64,000 nucleotides of DNA from Nocardioides anomalus. Its GTDB lineage: Bacteria; Actinomycetota; Actinomycetes; Propionibacteriales; Nocardioidaceae. Shown piece by piece: positions 7,565 through 16,850 of the stretch. The translations under genes were made by a program, and so were the position numbers. The notes under the pieces were generated by a model, which was not told the DNA's origin, searched no databases, and saw nothing but the letters and a program-made list of their open reading frames with translations. How positions within the stretch are numbered: position 1 is the first letter of the stretch; each line of letters begins with the position of its first letter. The stretch covers positions 3,720,001-3,784,000 of the forward strand of contig NZ_CP049257.1 in NCBI RefSeq assembly GCF_011046535.1, in the 5' to 3' direction.

Positions 7565-9076
7565 ATGACGACGGAGCTCTCCCGCCGGGCGCTGCTGGGC
7601 AGCGCGACGACCGGTGCCGCGCTGCTCGGCGCCGGCGCCCTCACCGCGGACTCGGAAGCGGCCGTGCTGGCCGGGACGCGGCAGGGTCGGCTGCCGGAGC
7701 AGGTCGACGTCGTCGTGGTCGGGGCGGGCCTCGCCGGCCTGGTCGCGGCCCGGGAGATCGCGACGAAGGGCCACGACGTGCTTGTGGTCGAGGCCCGCAA
7801 GCGGGTCGGCGGTCGGGTGCTCAACCACTCCCTGGCCGGGAAGCAGCCGGGCGCCCAGGTCATCGAGTCCGGAGGGGCGTTCATCGGCCCCACCCAGAAC
7901 CACATCGCGGCCCTGGCCCAGGAGCTCGGCGTGCCGACGTTCGCGGAGTACGACACCGGCAGCAGCGTCTACCTCTCCGCGACCACCGGCCGCCAGGAGT
8001 ACACCGGCACCGTGCCGCCGGACCCGACGATCCTGGCCGACGCGGCGGTCCTGCTGCAGCGCATCGACGGCTACGCCGCCGAGATCGACGTCGCCGCACC
8101 GTGGGCCCACCCGAGGGCGCGGGAGTGGGACTCGATCACGCTCGGGCAGTGGATCCGGACCAACGCGCTCAACGGGCCCGGCGTCGAGAACCTCATCGCC
8201 TGTTGGACCCAGCCCGGCTTCGGCGCCGACCCGAGCGAGCTCTCCCTCCTCTTCACCCTCTGGTACGTCGCGTGCTCGGGTGACGAGCAGACCCCCGGCA
8301 CGTTCTCGCGCAACTCCGACACCGCGAACGGCGCCCAGGAGCGCCGCTTCGTCGGGGGCTCGCAGCTGGTCCCGCTCAAGCTGGCCAGGCAGCTCGGCGA
8401 CGTGGTCGCGCTGCGCGCCCAGGTGCAGCGGATCGTCCAGCGTGACGGCCGGGTCCACGTCAAGACCAGCCGCGGGCGCGTGCGCGCCAGGCGCGTCGTC
8501 GTCGCCGCCCCGCCCCCCACCGTCCTGGACATCGGCTTCCACCCGGTCCTGCCTCGCCGGCGCCGCGCGCTCCTGGAGTCGCTGCGGATGGGCCAGCTGA
8601 TGAAGTGCGACGCGATCTACCCGACGCCGTTCTGGCGCGCGGCCGGGCTCAACGGCTTCGGCATCAGCGACCACGGCGCGGCCCGCGCGGTCTTCGACAA
8701 CACCCCGCCCTCGGGCGGCCCCGGGGTCCTGCTCGCCTTCGTCGGCGGCTCGACGTGGCGGACCTTCGGGACCGTGTCGGCCGACCAGCGGCGCACGGCC
8801 GTGCTGCAGGGCTTCGCGGAGATGTTCGGGCCGCAGGCGCTCTCGCCGATCGACTTCGTCGAGCACGACTGGACCCAGGAGCAGTGGACCCGCGGCGGCC
8901 CGACCGCCATCCACGCGCCCGGCGCCCTGGTCCAGCACGGCCGGGCCGTCCGCACGCCGCACGGCCGCGTGCACTGGGCCGGGACCGAGACCGCGACGTA
9001 CTGGTCGGGCTACATGGACGGTGCGGTCAGCTCCGGCCAGCGGGCCGCCGCCGAGGTGCTGGCCACGCTGCGCTGA
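7565..9076 (+). CDS. Tat-exported flavin monoamine oxidase-like protein
   Basis: A 503-residue FAD amine oxidase. The N-terminus has SRRALLG followed by a short Ala/Gly-rich stretch, a good Tat signal, so export of the folded flavoprotein is likely. The FAD dinucleotide motif VVGAGLAGLVAA begins near residue 50, followed by GGRV. The C-terminal FAD-covering motif HWAGTETATYWSGYMDGAV matches the MAO/polyamine oxidase family. Substrates in this family are mono- or polyamines or L-amino acids; which applies is unclear. The ATG at 7565 gives the only sensible signal peptide, although the frame is open upstream. Confidence 0.82.
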   Translation: MTTELSRRALLGSATTGAALLGAGALTADSEAAVLAGTRQGRLPEQVDVVVVGAGLAGLVAAREIATKGHDVLVVEARKRVGGRVLNHSLAGKQPGAQVIESGGAFIGPTQNHIAALAQELGVPTFAEYDTGSSVYLSATTGRQEYTGTVPPDPTILADAAVLLQRIDGYAAEIDVAAPWAHPRAREWDSITLGQWIRTNALNGPGVENLIACWTQPGFGADPSELSLLFTLWYVACSGDEQTPGTFSRNSDTANGAQERRFVGGSQLVPLKLARQLGDVVALRAQVQRIVQRDGRVHVKTSRGRVRARRVVVAAPPPTVLDIGFHPVLPRRRRALLESLRMGQLMKCDAIYPTPFWRAAGLNGFGISDHGAARAVFDNTPPSGGPGVLLAFVGGSTWRTFGTVSADQRRTAVLQGFAEMFGPQALSPIDFVEHDWTQEQWTRGGPTAIHAPGALVQHGRAVRTPHGRVHWAGTETATYWSGYMDGAVSSGQRAAAEVLATLR

Positions 9077-9092
9077 GCCGGGCAGGACGCAG

Positions 9093-9098
9093 TAGGTT
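9093..9098 (+). promoter_or_regulatory. -10 hexamer TAGGTT upstream of ung
   Basis: TAGGTT is six bases before an in-frame TTG at 9105 and nine before the ATG at 9108. Either a near-leaderless ATG transcript or a leaderless TTG start would fit. Confidence 0.35.
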
Positions 9099-9107
9099 CT
9101 CGGCTTG

Positions 9108-9821
9108 ATGAGCGCACTCGCCCGGCTGGTCGACCGAGGACTCGTGGCCCCCGACTGGGCCGAGGCGCTGGCACCGGTCGACGACCGGATCGCGGCGATG
9201 GGGGCGTTCCTGCGCGCCGAGCGGGCGGCCGGTCGCGACTACCTGCCGGCCGGCAAGCACGTCTTCCGGGCCTTCCGGCGCCCGCTGGCCGACGTCCGCG
9301 TGCTGATCGTGGGCCAGGACCCCTACCCGACGCCGGGGCACCCGATCGGGCTGAGCTTCGCGGTGGAGGAGAGCGTCTGGCCGCTGCCGCGCAGCCTGGT
9401 CAACATCTACCTCGAGCTGCGCGAGGACCTCGGGATCGTGCCGCCGCGCCACGGTGACCTCAGCCCGTGGGCCGACCAGGGCGTGATGCTGCTCAACCGT
9501 GCGCTGACCGTGCGGCCGGGCGACTCGGCCTCGCACCGCGGGAAGGGCTGGGAGGAGGTCACCGAGCAGGCGATCACCGCGCTGGCCGCGCGTGGCGGCC
9601 CCTGCGCCGCGATCCTGTGGGGCAGCCACGCCCAGTCGCTCAAGCCGCTGCTCGGCCCGATCCCGTGGGTGGCCTCGGCGCACCCCTCGCCCCTGAGCGC
9701 CCGGCGCGGGTTCTTCGGCTCGCGGCCGTTCTCGCGGGTCGACCGGCTGCTCGAGGAGCAGGGGGCGACGCCCGTGGACTGGTCGCTGCCCGAGACCGAC
9801 ATCAGCCTGGCAAGAAGTTGA
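9108..9821 (+). CDS. ung: Uracil-DNA glycosylase, family 1
   Basis: The enzyme removes uracil from DNA and starts base excision repair. The 237-residue protein carries the water-activating loop GQDPYP (residues 69-74, catalytic Asp71), the uracil-specificity strand [11 protein letters not shown] and the DNA-intercalating loop [14 protein letters not shown]. All key residues of UDG family 1 are present and length is normal. ATG at 9108 was chosen over the adjacent TTG at 9105. Confidence 0.95.
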   Translation: MSALARLVDRGLVAPDWAEALAPVDDRIAAMGAFLRAERAAGRDYLPAGKHVFRAFRRPLADVRVLIVGQDPYPTPGHPIGLSFAVEESVWPLPRSLVNIYLELREDLGIVPPRHGDLSPWADQGVMLLNRALTVRPGDSASHRGKGWEEVTEQAITALAARGGPCAAILWGSHAQSLKPLLGPIPWVASAHPSPLSARRGFFGSRPFSRVDRLLEEQGATPVDWSLPETDISLARS

Positions 9822-9830
9822 ATTCTGAAC

Positions 9831-9836
9831 TAGACT
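9831..9836 (+). promoter_or_regulatory. -10 hexamer TAGACT of a leaderless promoter
   Basis: TAGACT lies in an AT-rich pocket, unusual for this window, and is six bases before the ATG at 9843. The dioxygenase gene therefore probably has its own promoter rather than relying on ung. Confidence 0.5.
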
Positions 9837-9842
9837 TGTGAC

Positions 9843-10616
9843 ATGAACGACCGGATGCCCGCGCTCTACATCGGTCACGGCGCCCCGCCCCTGCTCGACG
9901 ACCCGACCTGGTCCGGGCAGCTGGCCGCGTGGGCGCAGGACCTGCCCCGGCCGAAGGCCGTGCTCATCGTCAGCGCGCACTGGGAGTCGGCGCCGGTCAT
10001 GCTCAGCGCCGACGGTGCGCCGCTGGTCTACGACTTCGGCGGCTTCGACGAGAAGTACTACCGGATGACCTACGCGACCCCGCCGGCCACCGCGCTGGCC
10101 CAGCGGGTGGCCGCGATGATGCCGGCCAGCGAGCCGGTCCACCAGCACGCCAGCCGCGGCCTCGACCACGGCGCGTGGGTGCCGCTGCGGATCATGTACC
10201 CCGACGCCGACGTCCCGGTGCTCCAGCTGTCGCTGCCGACCCACGACCCGGTGCGCCTGCTCGAGCTCGGCGCCCGCCTGCGGCCGCTGCGCGACGAGGG
10301 CGTGCTCATCATCGGCTCGGGCTTCCTGACCCACGGCCTGCCGTTCCTGGAGTCGTGGCGCCTCGACGCCCCGGCGCCGGGCTGGTCGAGCGACTTCGAC
10401 GCCTGGGCCGGCGAGGCGCTGGCCCGCGGCGACGTGGACGAGCTCGCGGCGTACCGGTCCAGGGCGCCGGGCATGCCGTACGCCCACCCGACCGTCGAGC
10501 ACTACACGCCGCTGTTCGTCACGCTCGGTGCCGCCACCGACCCCGAGGAGCCCGGACTCCAGGTCATCGACGGCTTCTGGATGGGGTTGTCGAAGCGCAG
10601 CCTGCAGGTCGCCTGA
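9843..10616 (+). CDS. Extradiol ring-cleavage dioxygenase, LigB/YgiD (DODA) type
   Basis: A 257-residue member of the class III extradiol dioxygenase superfamily, closest in layout to YgiD/4,5-DOPA dioxygenase. Putative metal ligands are the histidines in YIGHGAPP (His12), SAHWES and GLDHGAWVPL. The C-terminal HPTVEHYTPLFVTLGA segment is also typical. These enzymes open catechol rings with a non-haem metal and O2. The physiological substrate in bacteria is often unknown, and nothing nearby settles it. Confidence 0.85.
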   Translation: MNDRMPALYIGHGAPPLLDDPTWSGQLAAWAQDLPRPKAVLIVSAHWESAPVMLSADGAPLVYDFGGFDEKYYRMTYATPPATALAQRVAAMMPASEPVHQHASRGLDHGAWVPLRIMYPDADVPVLQLSLPTHDPVRLLELGARLRPLRDEGVLIIGSGFLTHGLPFLESWRLDAPAPGWSSDFDAWAGEALARGDVDELAAYRSRAPGMPYAHPTVEHYTPLFVTLGAATDPEEPGLQVIDGFWMGLSKRSLQVA

Positions 10617-10653
10617 CCTCGGCGTTTCGCGGTCAGGGTCACGATCGTGGCCC

Positions 10654-10659
10654 TATCGT
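10654..10659 (+). promoter_or_regulatory. -10 hexamer TATCGT of a leaderless promoter
   Basis: TATCGT is seven bases before the GTG at 10667 and overlaps an alternative GTG at 10658, which favours the downstream start for the kinase. Confidence 0.45.
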
Positions 10660-10666
10660 GACCTGT

Positions 10667-12136
10667 GTGACCGACGACAACGGGGGCGGCACAGGGGTGC
10701 CGACACGACCCCGGACCGTCGACGCGGCTCGGCTCATCGACCAGGTCTTCGACTACGCGATCATCGCGCTCGACAGCAGCGGGACCATCGAGTCCTGGAA
10801 CAGCGGCGCCCGCCTCCTCAAGGGCTACACCGCGCAGGAGGCCATCGGCCGCAGCTTCGCGATGTTCTACCCCGAGGACGACCGCCGGGCCGGCCTCCCG
10901 CTGCAGCTGCTCGACGAGGCGCGCCAGAAGGGCAGCGTGCAGGCCCGCGGCTGGCGGATCCGCAAGGACGGCACCCGCTTCTGGGCCGACGTGGTCATCA
11001 CCGCCGTGCACGACGACGAGGGTCGCCTGACCGGCTTCGCCAAGGTCACCCGCGACCTGACCGCCGAGCACACCCTCGAGCAGTCGCTGCGGCGCAGCGA
11101 GGAGCGGTTCCGGCTGCTGGTCAGCCAGGTCAAGGACTACGCGATCATCGCGCTCGACGCGAGCGGCACCATCGAGTCCTGGAACGCCGGCGCGGAGCGG
11201 CTCAAGGGCTACACCGCGGCCGAGGCGATCGGGCGCAGCTTCGCGATGTTCTACACCGAGGAGGACCGGCAGGCCGGCCTCCCGCTCCAGCTGCTCGACC
11301 AGGCCCGCGAGCAGGGTCGCGTCGAGGTGCTCGGCTGGCGGGTCCGCAAGGACGGCACCCGCTTCTGGTGCGACGTGGTCATCACCGCGCTGCACGACGA
11401 CCACGGCCGGCTCAGCGGCTTCGCCAAGGTGACCCGCGACCTCACCGAGCGCAAGCAGCTCGAGGAGGCCCAGGCGACGTTCCTCGGCACCATCGCCCAC
11501 GACTTCCGCACGCCCATCACCGCGATGAAGGGCTTCACCGAGCTGGTCCGCGACGCCCCCGAGGAGCTGCGCGAGGACTTCCTGCACCGCATCGACGCGA
11601 ACGCCGACCGGCTCATGCAGATGATGAAGGACCTGGTGAGCTACGCCAGCGCCAAGGCCATCAGCACCACCAGCCGGCCCGAGCTCTTCGACCTCGCCGA
11701 GCTGGCCCGCGACACCGTCGAGAGCATGGGCACCGAGGAGGAGCTGGCCCGCGTCGTGCTGCCGCAGGACGCCGTGTCGGTGAACACCGACCGCGCCTCG
11801 CTCGAGCGCGTGGTGACCAACCTGGTGGGCAACGCACTGAAGTACTCCACCTCCGGGCCGGTCGTCGTCGGCGTCAGCCGCACCGAGGACCGCGTCCGCC
11901 TCACCGTCTCCGACGAGGGCCGCGGGATCGCCCAGCACGACCTGGACACGATCTTCGAGGAGTTCGAGCGCGGCTCGCTGGCCACCGAGGACGGCGGCAC
12001 CGGCCTCGGGCTGACCAGCGTGCGGAGCCTGATCGAGGAGCAGAACGGCCACGTCTCGATCCAGAGCGTGGTCGGCCAGGGCACCATCGTCACCGTCGAG
12101 CTGCCCGCGCCGGTGCGCGGGCTGGTCTCGGCCTAG
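10667..12136 (+). CDS. Soluble sensor histidine kinase with duplicated PAS domains
   Basis: A 489-residue cytosolic kinase without membrane segments. Two PAS domains (about residues 20-135 and 150-262) are nearly the same sequence: both begin DYAIIALD-SGTIESWN and both contain the run GRSFAMFY, so this is a recent internal duplication. The HisKA helix follows with IAHDFRTPI (phospho-acceptor His278), then the ATPase with N-box NLVGNALKYS, G1 DEGRGIA and G2 GGTGLGLT. The ligand or redox signal of the PAS pair is unknown. No partner response regulator is adjacent. GTG at 10667 is preferred over GTG 10658 on promoter spacing. Confidence 0.88.
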   Translation: MTDDNGGGTGVPTRPRTVDAARLIDQVFDYAIIALDSSGTIESWNSGARLLKGYTAQEAIGRSFAMFYPEDDRRAGLPLQLLDEARQKGSVQARGWRIRKDGTRFWADVVITAVHDDEGRLTGFAKVTRDLTAEHTLEQSLRRSEERFRLLVSQVKDYAIIALDASGTIESWNAGAERLKGYTAAEAIGRSFAMFYTEEDRQAGLPLQLLDQAREQGRVEVLGWRVRKDGTRFWCDVVITALHDDHGRLSGFAKVTRDLTERKQLEEAQATFLGTIAHDFRTPITAMKGFTELVRDAPEELREDFLHRIDANADRLMQMMKDLVSYASAKAISTTSRPELFDLAELARDTVESMGTEEELARVVLPQDAVSVNTDRASLERVVTNLVGNALKYSTSGPVVVGVSRTEDRVRLTVSDEGRGIAQHDLDTIFEEFERGSLATEDGGTGLGLTSVRSLIEEQNGHVSIQSVVGQGTIVTVELPAPVRGLVSA

Positions 12137-12138
12137 GC

Positions 12139-13698
12139 CTAGCGGATCCGGGTCCGCCGCATCATCTTGAGCCCGCCGAGCATGCCCTTGACGTACTGGT
12201 CGTAGTCCTGGCCCGGCCGGGCGCCCATGACCTGCTTCTTGAGCACGGCGAGGTTCTGGGTGTCGGTGTACTTCAGCATCCCCTGGTCGCCGTGGCGGGC
12301 GCCGACGCCGGACTGCTTGACCCCACCCGAGGGCGTGCCCTTGGAGGCGAAGGCGGTGGCGAGGATGTCGTTGACGTTGACGTTGCCGGACTCGATCCGG
12401 CGCCCCACGGCGCAGGCCTGATCGAGGTCACCGCCCCAGACCGACGCGTTGAGGCCGTAGTCGGTGTCGTTGGCCAGGGCGACCGCCTCGTCGACGGTGT
12501 CGTAGGCGTGCAGGGCGACGACCGGGCCGAAGGTCTCGGTGACCCCGGCGAGCATGTCCTGGGTGACGCCCTCCAGCACCGTCGGCTCGAAGAACGCCGG
12601 ACCGAGGTCGGGGCGGACCCGGCCGCCGGTGAGCACGCGGGCCCCCTTGGCCACCGCGTCCTCGACGTGCGCGCGCACCCGGTCCCGGTGGTCGGGGCTG
12701 ACCAGCGAGCCCACGTCCGGGCCGAAGTCGTACGACGCGCCGAGGGTGAGCGCCTCGGTGGCGGCCACGATGCGGCGCCGGTAGTCGGCGTACTGCGAGC
12801 GCGGGAGGTAGACCCGCTCGATGTGCATGCAGATCTGGCCGGTGTTGCCGAACGCGCCGAACATCAGGCCCTGCACGACCTCGTCCGGATCCGCGTCCTC
12901 GAGCACGATCATCGGGTTCTTGCCGCCGAGCTCCAGGCAGCAGCCGATGAGGTTGCGACCGGCGCGCTCGCCGATGGTGCGGCCGGTCGCGGTGGAGCCG
13001 GTGAACATCACGTAGTTGGCGTGGTCGATGAGCGCCGGGCCGACGTCCGGGCCCTCGCCGCACACCACCTGGAACAGGCCCCGGGGCAGACCGGCCTCCT
13101 CCAGCAGCTGCACGCCGTAGAGCGGGGAGAGGGCGGTCTTGTTGTCCGGCTTGAGCACGATGCCGTTGCCGGCCATCAGCGCGGAGATGGAGTCGGAGAT
13201 GCCGGTCGCGAACGGGAAGTTCCAGGGCGCGATGATGCCGACGATCCCCTTGGGCTGGCGGATCTCGGTCGAGCTGGACACCAGCGGGATCGGGCCGCCG
13301 CGCCGGACCGGCTTGAGCAGGTGTGGCGCGCGCTTGAGGTAGTGCGACATCACCATGACGGGGTCGCAGGTCTCCTCGATGGCCATCCGCCGGTTCTTGC
13401 CGGACTCGGCCTGGATGAGGTCGGTCGTGGTCTGCGCGTGGTCGAGGAACAGCGTGTGCGCGCGCTTGAAGACCGCGAGGCGGTCCTTGAGCGGCGTGGC
13501 CGCCCAGTCGCGCTGGACCTCCCGGGCCCGGGCGTACGCCGCCGCGACGTCCTCCGGCGCCGACTGCGGCAGCTCGACGAGCAGGTCGCCGGTGTAGACC
13601 TCGGTGAGCTTCCAGCTGCCACCGCTGGTCGACGGCACCCGCTGGACGAGCCGCTCGAGGAAGGCGTCGCTCAGCGAGGCCGGGCGCTGCAGGGCCAT
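12139..13698 (-). CDS. Aldehyde dehydrogenase, succinate-semialdehyde-dehydrogenase-like
   Basis: A 519-residue NAD(P)-dependent aldehyde dehydrogenase. It has IAPWNFPF (cofactor entry), FTGSTATGR, the general-base glutamate in LELGGKNPM and the catalytic cysteine in NTGQICMH. The arrangement is most like the GabD2 group of actinobacteria. It is the second gene of an operon behind a KstR-type operator. It begins one base after the GMC gene's stop, with a strong GGAGGAG ribosome site inside the end of that gene. A joint role oxidising an alcohol to aldehyde and then acid is likely (inference). Confidence 0.87.
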   Translation of the reverse strand: MALQRPASLSDAFLERLVQRVPSTSGGSWKLTEVYTGDLLVELPQSAPEDVAAAYARAREVQRDWAATPLKDRLAVFKRAHTLFLDHAQTTTDLIQAESGKNRRMAIEETCDPVMVMSHYLKRAPHLLKPVRRGGPIPLVSSSTEIRQPKGIVGIIAPWNFPFATGISDSISALMAGNGIVLKPDNKTALSPLYGVQLLEEAGLPRGLFQVVCGEGPDVGPALIDHANYVMFTGSTATGRTIGERAGRNLIGCCLELGGKNPMIVLEDADPDEVVQGLMFGAFGNTGQICMHIERVYLPRSQYADYRRRIVAATEALTLGASYDFGPDVGSLVSPDHRDRVRAHVEDAVAKGARVLTGGRVRPDLGPAFFEPTVLEGVTQDMLAGVTETFGPVVALHAYDTVDEAVALANDTDYGLNASVWGGDLDQACAVGRRIESGNVNVNDILATAFASKGTPSGGVKQSGVGARHGDQGMLKYTDTQNLAVLKKQVMGARPGQDYDQYVKGMLGGLKMMRRTRIR

Positions 13699-13699
13699 G

Positions 13700-15340
13700 T
13701 CAGCTCCTCCCCAGGACCAGGTCCGCGCCGCGCTCGCCGATCATGATGGCCGGCGCGTTGGTGTTGCCGCCGGTGATGGACGGCATGATCGAGGCGTCGC
13801 ACACGCGCAGTCCCTCGACCCCCCTGACCCGGAGGTCGGGGGTGACCACGGCGAGCTCGTCGACGCCCATCCGGCAGGTGCCGACGCCGTGGTACACCGA
13901 CGTCGCGCGGTTGAGGATCGCATCGCGCAGCGGCTGCCCGGTGAGCTCGCGGCCGGGGTGGATCTCCTCCTTGACCGCGCCACCGAAGGCCCCGCCGCGC
14001 ATGATCTCGCGGACCATCTCCGAGCCCTCGGCCAGCACCGTCAGGTCGTCGGGGTCCTCGAGGTAGTGGAAGTCGATGAGCGGCGCACTGGTCGGGTCGG
14101 CGTCCTTCAGGCGCAGCGTGCCGCGGCTGCGGGGGTAGATCAGCGTGCTCAGGACCGTGAGCGAGGTGCGCGGGTCCACGTCGTGGCGGATCGGCTCGTC
14201 CTGGTTGGGGCTGACGTAGGACCACGGCAGCAGGTGCAGCTGCAGGTCCGGCACGTCGCCCGCGAGCGACGTGCGCAGGAAGGCCACGGCCTCGAAGACC
14301 GAGTTGGCCAGGAACGACTTCCCCGGCCGCGCCACCTCCTTGGCCACCCCGCGCGCGAAGAAGAAGGCGTTGCCGCGCATCCGCGAGGTCGTGGTGTGGA
14401 AGGTCAGCGCGTGGAACAGGTGATCGTGCAGGTTGTCGCCCACCGGCAGGTCCGCGACCACCTCGATGCCGTGGTCCTTGAGGTGCTGCGCAGGCCCGAT
14501 GCCGCTGAGCATGAGCAGCTGCGCGGAGCCGACGAACCCGGCGCTGAGGATGACCTCCCTGCCGGCCCGGATCGTCCGGCGCCCGCCGTTCCCCTTCTTG
14601 CTGATGTCCTCGACCTCGATGCCGACCGCCCGGCCGTGCTCGAGGACGATGCGGCGGGTGAGCGTCTCGCTCTGGAGCTCGAGACCGCCGGGCTTGAGGT
14701 GGTGTATGTATCCCCGGCTCGCGGAGTAGCGCAGGCCCTGCGCAGCGTTCTGCTGCATCCGGCTGACGCCCTCCTGCGACTCGGCGTTGTAGTCGTCGAG
14801 GATCTTGGCGCCGAGCTGGTCCGAGGCCGCCTGGATGAACTGGAGCGAGCCCTCCTGCGGCGTGTGGTTGCGGGTGATCCGGATGGGGCCGCCGGCGCCG
14901 CGGTAGTCGTTGGCGCCGTCCTCGAAGTCCTCCATCCGCCGGTACGCCGCGTTGACGGTCTCGGCGTCCCAGCCGGTGTTGCCCTCGGCGGCCCAGGCGT
15001 CGTAGTTGGCGCGGTTGCCGCGCACGTAGACCATGCCGTTGATCGAGCTCGACCCGCCCACGACCTTGCCCCGCGGGACCGGCATCCTCCGGTCGAGCAG
15101 GTGCTTCTGCGGCACCGAGTAGTAGCCCCAGTCCACCCGCGCCTTGATCTCCGGCACCGCGTGCATCGGCCCGATCATCCCGGGCTTCTTGACCAGGAAC
15201 TGCTCGTCGCTCTTGCCCGCCTCGACGACGATCACGCTCGCCCCGGACTGGGCCAGCCGGCCCGCGATCGCGGCTCCGGACGAGCCCGAGCCCACTACGA
15301 CGTAGTCGGCCTCGCTGGAGTAGGCAGGGGTCTTCGCCAT
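13700..15340 (-). CDS. GMC-family FAD oxidoreductase (choline-dehydrogenase/alcohol-oxidase-like)
   Basis: A 546-residue flavoprotein. The FAD motif VVGSGSSGAAIAGRL lies near residue 14, and the GMC signatures PRGKVVGGSSSINGM and ILSAGFVGSAQLLMLSGIGP are both present. The C-terminal active-site histidine is in YHGVGTCRMG and the closing motif is ITGGNTNAPAIMIGE. GMC enzymes oxidise primary or secondary alcohols. With the aldehyde dehydrogenase downstream, and an operator like those of steroid-catabolism genes upstream, an alcohol in a lipid or steroid-like route is a reasonable guess but unproven. Confidence 0.88.
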   Translation of the reverse strand: MAKTPAYSSEADYVVVGSGSSGAAIAGRLAQSGASVIVVEAGKSDEQFLVKKPGMIGPMHAVPEIKARVDWGYYSVPQKHLLDRRMPVPRGKVVGGSSSINGMVYVRGNRANYDAWAAEGNTGWDAETVNAAYRRMEDFEDGANDYRGAGGPIRITRNHTPQEGSLQFIQAASDQLGAKILDDYNAESQEGVSRMQQNAAQGLRYSASRGYIHHLKPGGLELQSETLTRRIVLEHGRAVGIEVEDISKKGNGGRRTIRAGREVILSAGFVGSAQLLMLSGIGPAQHLKDHGIEVVADLPVGDNLHDHLFHALTFHTTTSRMRGNAFFFARGVAKEVARPGKSFLANSVFEAVAFLRTSLAGDVPDLQLHLLPWSYVSPNQDEPIRHDVDPRTSLTVLSTLIYPRSRGTLRLKDADPTSAPLIDFHYLEDPDDLTVLAEGSEMVREIMRGGAFGGAVKEEIHPGRELTGQPLRDAILNRATSVYHGVGTCRMGVDELAVVTPDLRVRGVEGLRVCDASIMPSITGGNTNAPAIMIGERGADLVLGRS

Positions 15341-15347
15341 GCGCAGA

Positions 15348-15365
15348 ACTGTAACGCGTTCTAGT
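15348..15365. promoter_or_regulatory. KstR-type operator overlapping the GMC/ALDH promoter
   Basis: ACTGTAACGCGTTCTAGT matches the mycobacterial KstR pattern TnnAACnnGTTnnA and differs from a perfect palindrome at two pairs. On the minus strand its end forms a TACAGT -10 seven bases before the ATG at 15340, so a bound repressor would block a leaderless promoter. It also lies 38 bases before pdxY. Confidence 0.6.
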
Positions 15366-15402
15366 TTCGCCGGGTAGCCCGTCGGGCCGCGATGATGGGC
15401 GG

Positions 15403-16254
15403 GTGCAGATCCTGTCCATCCAGTCCTCGGTGGCCTACGGCCACGTCGGCAACTCCGCGGCGGTCTTCCCGCTCCAGCGGCTGGGCCACGAGGTCTGGCC
15501 GGTCAACACGGTGCACTTCTCCAACCACACCGGGTACGGCGCGTGGCGCGGTCCGCTGCTCGCTCCGGACGACGTGCGCGAGGTGATCGCCGGGATCGCC
15601 GAGCGCGGTGTGCTGGGCGAGTGCGACGCGGTGCTGTCGGGCTACCAGGGCGACCCGGCGGTGGGCGCGGTCATCCTCGACGCGGTCGCGCAGGTCAAGG
15701 CGGCCAACCCCGAGGCGGTCTACTGCTGCGATCCGGTGATGGGCGACGTGGGCCGCGGGATGTTCGTCGCGCCGGGCATCCCGGAGTACATGCGCGACAC
15801 CGTCGTCCCCCGCGCCGACGTGCTCACGCCCAACCACTTCGAGCTGGACTTCCTGGCCGGCCGGACCACGACGACGCTCGACGAGCTGCTCGTGGCGGTG
15901 GACGAGGTCCGTGACCGGGGGCCGCGCGACGTGCTGGTCACGTCGGTGATCCACGCCGGCGTGGGCGACCGGTCCCTGGACGTCGTGGCCGTCTCCGACG
16001 CCGGCGCGTGGGTCGTCACCACGCCCCTGCTGCCGATCAGCCCCAACGGCTGCGGCGACATGACCGCGGCGCTCTACCTGGCCCACCTGCGCACCACCGG
16101 CTCCCCCGCCACCGCGCTCGAGCGGACCACCGCGTCGGTCTTCGCGGTGCTCCGGGCGACGATCGAGGCCGGCACGCGCGAGATCCAGCTCGTCGCGGCC
16201 CAGGACGCGATCGCGGACCCGCCGCGGACCTTCGAGGCGCGACAGCTGCGCTGA
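15403..16254 (+). CDS. pdxY: Pyridoxal kinase
   Basis: The enzyme phosphorylates pyridoxal and related vitamers to PLP in the salvage pathway. The 283-residue protein begins ILSIQSSVAYGHVGNSAA, the hallmark of PdxY/PdxK, has CDPVMGD in the middle, and ends the nucleotide site with PNGCGDMTAALYLAH holding the catalytic Asp of the ribokinase superfamily. The GTG start gives the conserved N-terminus directly. Its TGA overlaps the ATG of the next gene. Confidence 0.93.
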   Translation: MQILSIQSSVAYGHVGNSAAVFPLQRLGHEVWPVNTVHFSNHTGYGAWRGPLLAPDDVREVIAGIAERGVLGECDAVLSGYQGDPAVGAVILDAVAQVKAANPEAVYCCDPVMGDVGRGMFVAPGIPEYMRDTVVPRADVLTPNHFELDFLAGRTTTTLDELLVAVDEVRDRGPRDVLVTSVIHAGVGDRSLDVVAVSDAGAWVVTTPLLPISPNGCGDMTAALYLAHLRTTGSPATALERTTASVFAVLRATIEAGTREIQLVAAQDAIADPPRTFEARQLR

Positions 16255-16850
16255 TGCTCGACCTGGCCGGCACCTTCGTCTTCGCGGTCACCGGCGCACT
16301 GGTGGCGGTGCGCGGGCGGCTCGACCTCTTCGGCACCCTCGTGCTCGCCAGCGCGACCGGGCTGGGCGGCGGGGTCATCCGCGACATGCTCCTGGGCGAC
16401 GTGCCGCCCACCGGGCTCACCGCCTGGCGCTTCCTGCTGGCCTGCGCGCTGGCCGGCGTGGTCGCCTTCCTGTGGCACCCGGCGTTCTCGCGGTGGGAGG
16501 GCGTGCTGCTCGGGCTGGACGCCGCCGGGCTCGCGCTGTTCTGCGTCAACGGGGCGCTGGTCGCGCGCGAGGCCGGGCTCGACGTGGTCCCGGCCGCGCT
16601 GCTCGGCATGATCACCGGCATCGGCGGCGGCATCGTCCGCGACGTGCTGGCCAACCGGGTGCCGGTGGTGCTCGAGGGCGGGTGGTACGCCGTGCCCGCG
16701 CTCACCGGCGCGGCCTGGACGTCGTTCGCCGACCGCGAGGGCTGGGCGACCCCGCTGGTCGTCGCGCCGGCGCTGCTCGTCGTCTTCGGTTGGCGGGTGC
16801 TCGCCGTGCGCCGGGGTTGGACGCCACTGCCCGCGCGCGGGGTGGACTAG
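16254..16850 (+). CDS. TRIC/UPF0126 (YadS-like) membrane protein
   Basis: A 198-residue protein with about six or seven hydrophobic segments arranged as two similar halves. Each half carries a glycine-rich motif, GLGGGVIRDMLLGD in the first and GIGGGIVRDVLANR in the second. This internal repeat with GGG-x-x-RD is diagnostic of the UPF0126/trimeric intracellular cation channel family. Prokaryotic members form cation-conducting trimers, but physiological roles are poorly known. It starts inside the pdxY stop (TGATG). Its TAG shares a CTAG with the stop of the opposite gene. Confidence 0.87.
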   Translation: MLDLAGTFVFAVTGALVAVRGRLDLFGTLVLASATGLGGGVIRDMLLGDVPPTGLTAWRFLLACALAGVVAFLWHPAFSRWEGVLLGLDAAGLALFCVNGALVAREAGLDVVPAALLGMITGIGGGIVRDVLANRVPVVLEGGWYAVPALTGAAWTSFADREGWATPLVVAPALLVVFGWRVLAVRRGWTPLPARGVD

